Shown in pieces: positions 55,978 to 64,000 of a stretch of 64,000 nucleotides of DNA. Where the stretch lies: the NCBI GenBank assembly GCA_035771175.1, contig CM069596.1, forward strand, positions 13,783,001 through 13,847,000, read 5' to 3'. Within the stretch, counting starts at the first letter, position 1. Each line of letters opens with the position of its first letter. The position numbers and the translations under genes are program-made. Source of the DNA: Paratinospora sagittata (Eukaryota; Streptophyta; Magnoliopsida; Ranunculales; Menispermaceae). Below the pieces are notes generated by a model. It was not told the DNA's origin and made no database searches. It was given only the letters and a program-made list of their open reading frames with translations.

Positions 55978-57110
55978 CTTCAGAAGCCTAGGATTAGGAA
56001 GCTTAAGTTCCTTGCATGAACAAGTGTAAAATCCAAGGAAGGATTGTGCAGCGAATTTTCTGGAAAATGAGAACAATTGAACAGCTGATAAAATTGAAGT
56101 ATACAAGTGTAAAGATATGCTTAGTACAGTTCTTTGAAGTTTGTAAATTAGGCCACTCCAGCAAATACTTTCCTTTATCATTTTTTGGCTTCCACCATTC
56201 AACTATATATATATAAGTCTGATATGACCCAGCACTCTTCATAACTTAGAATATGATCTTCAAAGATTTTAATAATAAGAATCCAGTACTATAACTTTAC
56301 ACTGAATTACTGCTTTAATTTCATCAACATTAGCAATTTACATACTCCAAAGAGGCTATGAAAATTCAGAGGAACCAAACGTTTTCTTCAATCTGGTTTC
56401 TAAACATCTAAACCAGTGTTACATCAATAATGGAAAAACCATTCACAACTAAAGATTGTTACAGCCAAATTCAAGTTAATTCCAAAAAATACACAACTGA
56501 GATTTTTCTTCAAGCAAGAAACCTACTTACTAAAAAATCTTGACCACTTTGCACAACACCCAACACCACCACCATATTCAAAAAAAGGGAAATAATATAA
56601 TGAAAAGAAAAGAAGAAAATGAAATCATAATTAACAGTAAGTAGAATTTAAAAAAAAATTAAATTATTAAAACCAAATTTAAGATAAACCCATCAATCCC
56701 CAAACCAAAATTCTTCCATTTTCCAATCAACTTAAACTTCTTTCCTATATCAAAATTAAAAGAAATTGTAACCCGAAAACAAATGCATTTCAAGGATACA
56801 CATACACACACACACACAATATATACATAATCTAAAGAATTAAGATCGTAAAAGATGGAACTTGAGGATTAAGCCAACAAACCCAGAAAGCAGAAATTAG
56901 TGTATTACCAGCAGAAATAGAATCGTTTAGAACAGGACACGGGGTTCTTCTTGCATGGCTTATCTTCAATTATTACTTCATTCCTCCCAACTGTTAGCTT
57001 CTTTCTCTTCTTGAATTACTGAAATTTAGTGATTGCATTTCCTCAGTTCTGCAGAAGAGTCGATCTGGGCACCGAAGAATACGTGCTGGCTTCTGAAATT
57101 TTGTTTGAAG
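55978..57110 (-). other. 5' UTR with probable intron of the LSI2-like gene
   Basis: On the - strand a good acceptor, CATTTTCCAG before AAAATTCGC, puts an exon edge at 56059, and a donor CTGCTG|GTAATAC lies near 56912. This suggests a leader exon at roughly 56913-57100 and an ~850-bp leader intron. The promoter should lie to the right, in 57100-57400; no convincing TATA box could be fixed. Confidence 0.5.
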
Positions 57111-58789
57111 GGGTCTTCGTTGTTCTAGTAACGTGATTGACATCAATTATATCCGGAAATAAAAAAATAAAATGGTTTGGACTTCATGTAATAATCGGTG
57201 GATTTATTATGCTTTTTTTTTCTTTTTTGGAAAAATAAGATGAATGGAGTTTTGGGTGAATATAAACCGACGATGCTGCGTTGTGCACCAAGTGCTGCTG
57301 ATGTAAACTTGCTATCTATGGTCAAAATATTAATAATAATTTAATTATTTTGCATGTAACAGAAAAGTTTGGTTAAACCAAACTCCCCTCCCTTACGTCC
57401 ACCGATCTGACGGCTATTAAATATGCCTACCGTGTCAACATCTGAAGTTATGGTATTTCTATAAACTTTTCCTGGATTAGCTGAAGGTAGGCAGGTATTT
57501 TTATTACTTATGAATTGACATTAGATAAATAGTTTTTAAACAATTTTCCAAACTTCCATAAAAATCTCCTCTCTGACTATAAAAAGTCTAAAGTAGTCTT
57601 TATTACTTTCTTTTTTAAGTAGAAACAGCGTGCCAGGAAGCCCGATCAAGGCGTTTAGGAGCCTCGTACACTAATAAATTAACAATAAATGTCTTGCCCC
57701 CGTGGCTTATAGTCAATTGAATTTATAAATCTATTTTATGAATTTAAGTGCAATACCTTCTTTTTTAAGAAACATTCGTAGTAGAAATCTTTAATTTGAT
57801 AGAGTGTCATCTAAACATATTTATTAATCAATTTTCGTCTTGTTATGACTTGAATCTTTAACTCTGTAAAATAAACTTCAACGATTCACCATGCAGTCTC
57901 CGTCGTTAACAAGTAATCTTTATTACTAATCATACAATGGTGAAATAAATTTAACTAGGCAAGTAAGGCCCGATTCAGATCGATATCTTTTGTGTTTCAA
58001 ATTTTAAAATCATTAAAAATGTATTTAATTGGTGTAACAAATAATATTAAAAAGCTCATTTTTTAAATCATCTTTTTGGAATTCAATTCCTACATTCAAA
58101 TCACAGATCCACGCAACCTAAAAGTCTCAACATGCACTATCCAGTGTTGAAAATGTTGAGCAGCGTCCTTAATGCTAACCAAATACTCATAAATATTGAA
58201 AGTGAGAAAGGGGGAAGGAGACAACAATAGTATGGATGTTGTGGGGCCATTTCCTACACAAGTAGTCTAGTATATATGGATCAAGTTGATCTGCGGTTCA
58301 AAATGGGTTCTAAAAAGGGTTTGAAATTTTACAAAATAAGTGGAACCCACAAATGGGTACCACCTAAGGAAGTTTGTACCCTGTTTGAGCTCATGCAATT
58401 ATATTTAAATATTATAAAAAGTAGTAGTTCATGAGATAGAGAATGAAGATATAATTGTGTACCCACCAAACCAAAGGAATAATCTAATGCCATATAATTC
58501 AAGTCTTTAAGTTTTATGGAACCCAAAACAATTTGTGAATATGAGATTTTTTTTCTTTTTCTTTTTATTGGAATGAATTAAGTTTAAGCAGAGCTCATGA
58601 TTTTTTTTTTCTATTTTCGCTATAATTTTCATGATAGATAAGTGGATCGATGTGCAAACCATTCAATCAAGAGCAAAAAATAAAAAACTCTATTTCATTT
58701 ATTTATTTTAAAATTTCACGCATAAAACTTGAAGAATAGATGGGTGGAGTATGCTGCCGTTGTTTATACAGGTGATAAACGTTAACAGA
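57111..58789. other. Intergenic region between the transporter gene and the MULE
   Basis: AT-rich, with no ORF longer than a chance frame. It presumably includes the transporter promoter at its left edge. Nothing else recognised. Confidence 0.5.
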
Positions 58790-58970
58790 CAAAGTTTGGG
58801 GTAAATTGAGGGATTTTTTACATGATTACCCTTCAAAAAAAGAATAATTTCACAAATGTCATCCCCTCAAAAATAATGTCTCCTTTGCCACAGTTTACTG
58901 TTCACTGCACAGTCATCGCACAGTCAGCGACCAAACAAGCGCCACGTCGGCGCGGAGGTGGATTTTTTTA

Positions 58971-59174
58971 AAGTGGAAGGGAATGCGTCTTTTGAAAAGA
59001 CGCCTTCCCTTCCACTTAAAAAAAAAAAAATTTGAAGGGAAGACGTCTTTTCAAAAGACGCCTTCCCTTCACCTAAGGGAAGCCGTTTCTTTTTAGTTGA
59101 AGGGAAGGCGTCTTTTTCAATTTTTTTTTTTTTATTTTAAGGGAAGGCGTCTTTTCAAAAGACGTCTTCCCTTA
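58971..59174. repeat. Cluster of long inverted repeats upstream of the MULE transposase
   Basis: Three near-perfect palindromes and one half copy of the same motif: 58971-59018 (arms AAGTGGAAGGGAA / TTCCCTTCCACTT around CGTCTTTTGAAAAGACG), 59034-59070, half at 59095-59120, and 59138-59174. All are built on GGGAAGGCGTCTTTT and its complement. They end just before AAACCCTACAAATACCCC, where transcription probably starts. Confidence 0.85.
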
Positions 59175-60044
59175 AACCCTACAAATACCCCACCCGCGAG
59201 CAAACACTCCCACACTCGTCCCTCGCCCCCCTCCTCTGTCTGAAACTCTTCGGACCGTCCGTCGCCGTCGCCGTCGCTCTGTCGCCGTCGCTCCGTTGCC
59301 GTCGCTCCGTTGCCGTCGCTCCGTCGCCGTCCTCTCACTTCGCACCGTGCCGTCGCCGTGATAGTAGTAAGTGATATTAGTAGTAGTGATAGTAGTTTAG
59401 TTCCTGATTTACTTTGTACTATGAGTCTGTTACGAAGGCTTACTTTGTACTATGTAGAAGTGATGATTCCTGATTTCAAGCATTCAATTTCGAAATGCTT
59501 TTAAGTTTAGGTCAGTTTTTTTTTTTTTTTCAAATGTGTTTCCTGATAAATTGATGCTTGGTTGTTGAAGACCGACTGGAAATTTGTTTCCTTATGTCTG
59601 TGTGTGTGTGTTTTGGAACTGATTGAATTCACTTGTAATGTTTTTCTGCATTTTATTATGTCAACCAGCATTAAAATGCACTTTTTTAAAACTTGTTCGA
59701 GAGAAAAAGATGAATTTTTGGAATGTGACTCGTTAAGGGTTCTGGTGGTTTCCATTGAAAAACAGTTTTTTAGTTTTCTGATTTTGCAACTGATTTTTGC
59801 AACTGATTTTTCGATTTACAATTATCATTTCTCTTTGTGATTAGATGACACTTGTTAGCATAAAATTCTACTGATTATCTATATGAATTTTAGTACGTAG
59901 ATGACTCCAAAAGTTGATGAGTTCAATTCAAACAAATTAGCCTTATTACATTTCCTTTTAATTGTTACTTCGTTGAAGTCATAGGCTTTAATTTCATATT
60001 TTCTTTGAAATAATGACGATTGTATTTTGCTTATTCCCACACAG
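59175..60044 (+). promoter_or_regulatory. GC-rich leader with (CCGTTGCCGTCGCT)n repeat and leader intron of the MULE transposase
   Basis: 59255-59335 contains imperfect repeats of CGTCGCCGTCGCTC / CCGTTGCCGTCGCT. A strong donor GTAAGTG (59367) and an acceptor CCCACACAG directly before the transposase ATG (60044) suggest a 678-bp intron in the leader. No protein is proposed here. Confidence 0.5.
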
Positions 60045-62783
60045 ATGACAAATAGACTTGTTTCTATAATATGCTACAGTGGTGGTTCTGTAGTACATGA
60101 TTCGCGAGGTGCATCATACGATAGACCGCTAGTAGGGCTTGTAAGAGTCCGATCAGGCATTGATTTTAAAGAATTTGAAGGGGTTATTCGAGGTAAACTA
60201 CGGATTTCAACGTGTGCAACGATCAATATCACCTATAGATATCCTTTGCTTTTTGGCGAAAAGGATTTCAATTATACGGTTCTTCCGATTAGCAATGAGG
60301 AAGAGCTAAGGGATATTTTTTCCATGTTGCAAGAGGTCCCACCTCCTACTAATATGGAGGTGTATGTAGAAGTTGTTGGTGGAAATTCAACCCAAGGTCG
60401 TCAAACGGGTCATCGGCGAAGCCACATGAATTTTGACGGTCAGAGTGCACGAAGATCAATGGAGCACATTGGTCCGAGTACAGCTTCACTAATTGATGCT
60501 ACACTCGATCACATGACCAATGATTCTGAAGATGGCAGCCCTTCAAATGTACATTTGTCTGATGATGAATTCAATTTTGAAGACGACGACAGTGATGAAA
60601 ACAGTGATGAGGATGACGGACATGAGATGGATAATTTTGTTGATTTGCGTGGTCCTTTGTTGAGAGTAATTGAAAATGATGGGTCTATGTATGCATCGCC
60701 ACTACGAGAAGATGGCAATGGCGTAAGCATTGAAGAAACAGAGTTACAAGACACTGAGTTGCATAGTATGAGTGATACACCACAACCTACCACTGCAAGT
60801 TTTGAGCCTCCATCACCGAATTTCATGGAGCTTAATCATGAAGCTATGACCCCATTATCAGACAATCATGATAACATATCAATGAGGTGGAACGAGTCAC
60901 AAGATCTTTGCGAAGGACTCATATTTTCCTCAAAGGAAGACTTGCAACATAGAGTAAAACGATGTTGTATAGCCAAGCAACAAGAATATGTTGTGGTCGA
61001 TTCAGAACCCAAATTTTGGTCAATTAGGTGTAAGAAATCGAAAGATGGTTGTCAGTGGAGGCTACGGGCTTCGAAACGCAAGAAATTGGGATTGTTTGAG
61101 ATCACAAAATGCCCATTTCCACACACATGTATTTATGCCCAAATGTCGCAAGATCATAGACAATTGGATTTAAAGCTAATATATCACGAAATTTTTGATA
61201 TTGTAAGGCGAGATCCTTCAACTTCTGTGTCGGCGCTACATCAAGTCATTAAAAATAATTACAAATACGATGTGCATTACAAAAAAGTGTGGCGTGCAAA
61301 AAAAAAGGTGATGGAAAAGATATTTGGTAATTGGGAGGGATCGTATAACCTACTCCCCAAATGGATGGATGCATTGATGCTAGTAATCCAGGTTCACACG
61401 CATTTGTAAATCACTACGAACCTGACAACAATGGGATAGCCATATTTCATCGTTCTTTTTGGGCTTTTGGTCCCTCAATTGAGGGTTTTAAGCATTGTAG
61501 GCCTATCAAACAAATAGATGGTACACACCTATATGGAAAGTACCGCGGTAAGTTGCTCATCGCCACGACAATCGATGCAGCCAGTCATATATTCCCTCTC
61601 GCATTTGCTATTGTTCATCAAGAAAATACTGACAACTGGGCATGGTTTCTAAGGAAGCTTCGTTATAGCGTGACTAACAGAGAAGGCATTTGCCTTGTCA
61701 GTGATCGTCACCCTGGCATATTGAATGCAGTTAAAAGAGTAGAGAATGGTTGGACTGAGCCGGAGGCATATCATAGGTTCTGTTTGAGGCATGTGGGTAG
61801 TAATATCAATGATAAGTACCGTAATGAGAAGTTGAGAGATTTGGCCAAGGCAGCAGGGTCACAACACCAACCACGTAAGTTTGAGGCACTAATGAAAGAA
61901 CTAGAGCACCAGAAAGAGGGTTGCACAAGATGGTTTAATCCCATTACCCTTCCTAGAGAGAGGTGGACAATGGCTTACGATGGTGGGGTGCGGTATGGTT
62001 GGATGACTACGAATGTCGCTGGTTAGTCTATGCATTTACTTATTTTAATTCTCTGAGCTATTTTTGTATTTGTCAATTACCGTCTGATTTGTTTCCTGTT
62101 TTTTTCCTTTAGAGTGTTTCAATGGAGTATTGAAGAGGGCTCGATTTTATCCGGTCACAGCATTGGTTCAGTTGACGTTTTATAGATGTGTTCGGTGGTT
62201 TATCGTTAGACGGCAAGAAATAGATGAAGCAATTACTAATGGAGAAGTTTTCACAAAGTATGCGGTTGAGAAAATGAAAAATTGGGGGCTTAAGGCAGGG
62301 AACCACACTGTTACAATGATCAATCGACAGCTTGAGACATTTGAGGTTGTTACCGGTATACAAGATGTCCGCATGAACAAAAGGGGAAACAAGCAGGTGG
62401 TTCGACTAAAAGATCGTTTCTGCAGCTGCGGCAAATGGCAATGTTATGGGATTCCTTGTTCACACGTCCAAGCAGCGTGTCGTTATGCTTCGATCAATTG
62501 TGACCAATACATTGATCATTGGTACCTCCTCCAGCATTACTCTAAGTGTTACGAATCGAAGTTCCATCCCATTCCGCACAAATCTTATTGGCCAGAATGT
62601 ACTATTCCTTATACGGTGATACCTGATTCTGGTCATGTTCACAAATCTGGTCGACCGAGGTCGTCGCGCTTAAGAAATGAGATGGATATAAGGGAACCCT
62701 CGTCTAAGATTAGATGTAGACAATGTGGACAAGAAGGCCACAACAGGCGGAGGTGTCCAACCCTCCGTGATGGGGCTGCATAA
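60045..62783 (+). pseudogene. MURA-type Mutator transposase, one intron and one apparent frameshift
   Basis: Catalyses cut-and-paste transposition of Mutator-like elements. ATG at 60045 follows a splice acceptor. Order: N-terminal PB1-like region (VSIICYSGGSV, residues 1-105), acidic stretch (FEDDDSDENSDEDDGHEMD), MuDR DNA-binding domain (FSSKEDLQHRVKRCCIAK, WRLRASK), MULE catalytic domain (KQIDGTHLYGKY, LVSDRHPGI, RFCLRHVGSN), SWIM zinc finger (FCSCGKWQCYGIPCSHVQ) and a CCHC knuckle (CRQCGQEGHNRRRC). An intron (62022-62112) splits the GAG codon of NVAECFN, whose E is the probable third catalytic acid. The reading frame changes at about 61378-61381 between LPKWMDALM and SNPGSHAF, consistent with a one-base loss; without that the gene is complete to the TAA at 62783. 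A sequencing error could also explain it. Confidence 0.85.
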
Positions 62784-62997
62784 GCTATTGTTTGCCCACA
62801 TATATTTTATGTTTTCTACTTTTTAAGTCTTCTGTATCTTTTGCAATGTAATATGACACTGTGCGGGATAGACTTTGTCATGTACGATCTATTGTCTGAT
62901 AATTATTCTCACATTTTTATCTTTTTCTAATATTTCTTTATCTACGTTTGATCCTAATATGTGGTAATTAAATGTAATGTTAGTTCATCTACGTTAG
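62784..62997 (+). other. Spacer between transposase and plant mobile domain gene
   Basis: 214 bp, AT-rich, with TTTTAAGTCTTCTGTATC and AATTAAATGTAATG segments. It may hold the 3' end of the transposase transcript and the promoter of the next gene; no site can be fixed. Confidence 0.4.
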
Positions 62998-63914
62998 ATG
63001 GATCCAGGACCTTTAGATCCATCAGTACTTTCATTGCAGGCCCGTCATCGATCTGGTCCCATATGGGATGGAGAGGTACTTACGTATTATTTTGATATTT
63101 AATCCCTTTTGAAGAGAATCTTTGACTGACAACATAATAATTTATTTTTGCAGCCAGTGCCAGAGTTGCATTGTCGACGCAGGGAAGCCGTTGTCCACCG
63201 CACACTTCCGCTTGACCCGCGTATTATTCCATACTTGCAGCGCGCTGGTTTTTATGGGATAGCACGTGTGGGATACATTCAGTTAGACTGGCACTTAATA
63301 ACAGCCTTCATAGAGCGTTGGCGTCAAGAGACTCATACCTTCCACCTTACTTGCGGAGAAGCGACTATTACACTCCAAGATGTGGAGGTCCAATTGGGCT
63401 TGTGTGTCGATGGTCTACATGTGACGGGATCGACCAACCTTCTTTACGAAGAATTATGTGCTGAGTTGCTCGGGTTCATTCCAGTTGGGAAAGAACGACG
63501 CGGGGGACGATTGAGTCTAGTCACCCTTGGAGAAAGAGTTCCAAACTTACCCGAAGAAGCAACAGAAATTGAAATACAACAGTATGCACGAGCATATATT
63601 TTGCAGTTGATTGGAGGTGGGTTGTTGTCAGACCAGTCAAACAACCTTGTACACCTATGTGTTCTGCCTCTTCTTGCGGACTTCGATGTTGCTGGTACAT
63701 ACGCGTGGGGCAGTGCAGTGCTAGCATGGTTATATCGTCAAATGTGCCGTACAGTTGATTATGATAAACGAGGTGTTTCAGGAGCACTGGTACTAATACA
63801 ACTATGGGCATGGGATAGATTTCCTTTTTTGGCTCCACGAAGATGCAACATTCAACGCGAGGATCATGCAGGTCCAAATGCACATCTGTTGCCACCACCA
63901 CCATTGGCATATAG
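62998..63914 (+). CDS. Plant mobile domain (MAIN/MAIL-type) protein, 5' two coding exons, runs off window
   Basis: Exon 1 62998-63075 (MDPGPLDPSVLSLQARHRSG..., 26 codons), donor GAG|GTACTTAC, acceptor TTTTTGCAG, exon 2 63154-63914 (PVPELHCRR..., GFYGIARVGYIQLDWHLITA, ERWRQETHTFHL, GEATITLQDVEVQLGL, GSAVLAWLYRQMCR, LIQLWAWDRFP), then a donor ATAG|GTAAATG. This is the aminotransferase-like plant mobile domain, found in host proteins MAIN and MAIL1 (transcription and silencing roles) and in many transposons. It lies 214 bp downstream of the transposase on the same strand and is therefore probably the second gene of the MULE. The frame is intact in the window; later exons are missing. The upstream ATG is chosen because its exon gives the family's typical GPLDPSVL...W start. 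Confidence 0.82.
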
Positions 63915-64000
63915 GTAAATGAGTAATTTTTTACTTAAGTCCACACCGATCTTCCTTTTCAACATTTACTGTTAACGTTTATTAATTTGTCCTTACTATT

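Larger units (their letters stand above)
58790..64000 (+). mobile_element. Mutator-like element (MULE), left part, carrying transposase and a plant mobile domain gene
   Basis: A transposase of the MURA type and a plant mobile domain gene lie on one strand, preceded by inverted repeats. The left boundary is set near TTTGGGGTAAATTGAGGG (about 58788), where the sequence changes character; it is an estimate. The right end and the 9-bp target duplication expected for MULEs lie beyond the window, so the element cannot be closed here. Confidence 0.65.

Noticed and set aside
55978..56202. 75-residue N-terminal extension of the LSI2-like protein
   Set aside because: It crosses a probable splice acceptor at 56059, is unlike the family, and an ATG with good context lies at 55977.
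59132..59338. 68-codon Arg/Gly-rich frame on the - strand
   Set aside because: Product of the simple CCGTCG-type repeat in the MULE leader.

Overview
The window is nuclear DNA of a flowering plant, most likely a eudicot. Evidence: genes with plant-type GT-AG introns, an LSI2-type metalloid efflux gene, a Mutator-like (MULE) transposase next to a plant mobile domain gene, and more than half of the sequence made of nested LTR retrotransposons in advanced decay. The species cannot be told from the sequence. No bacterial-style operon, CRISPR array or rRNA is present, and I see no genuine tRNA gene.

Positions 1-48156 are a retrotransposon cluster. Three related Ty3/gypsy chromovirus-like elements (A, + strand, 2961-20561; B, - strand, 20711-30774; C, + strand, 35796-about 45536) share LTRs that begin TGTAATACC and end GGGTGTGACA, a primer site like initiator tRNA-Met, a gag-pol with retropepsin, RT, RNase H, integrase and a chromodomain-like tail, and an extra ORF between the 5' LTR and gag that resembles plant 'putative transposon protein' domains. 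A conserved non-coding spacer with repeated stem-loops lies between the extra ORF and gag. All three are broken by stops, frameshifts, deletions and nested insertions. A and B lie tail to tail, so they form a large inverted repeat. Related solo or fragmentary LTRs are at 1-906, 907-1572, 30962-32753 (with a GGCACAT minisatellite just upstream of its TATA box) and 37059-38308. Solo LTRs of other families are nested inside: 3580-5803, 6646-9469, 12014-14005 and 45537-48156. Two of these (6646-9469 and 12014-14005) carry arrays of short hairpins whose stems covary.

Three foldback elements (1053-1551, 36835-37058, 47349-47671) have TGTCACACC/GGTGTGACA-type ends. Their arms hold a tRNA-like A-box/B-box unit, and the two complete insertions are flanked by exact 5-bp target duplications (GTATT, GCAAA). 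The third is fused at its centre of symmetry to an LTR, and the chimera is itself flanked by GAATT duplications.

Positions 48157-58790 are the host-gene part: AT-rich intergenic DNA, then an apparently intact three-coding-exon gene on the - strand (51018-55977) for a 548-residue LSI2-like (ArsB/NhaD superfamily) efflux transporter, with a probable 5' UTR intron.

From about 58790 to the window end is the left part of a Mutator-like element: four long inverted repeats upstream of a GC-rich leader, a MURA-type transposase gene (60045-62783, one intron, one apparent frameshift) and, 214 bp further on the same strand, the first two coding exons of a plant mobile domain (MAIN/MAIL-type) gene that runs off the window. 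The right end of this element is not in the window.
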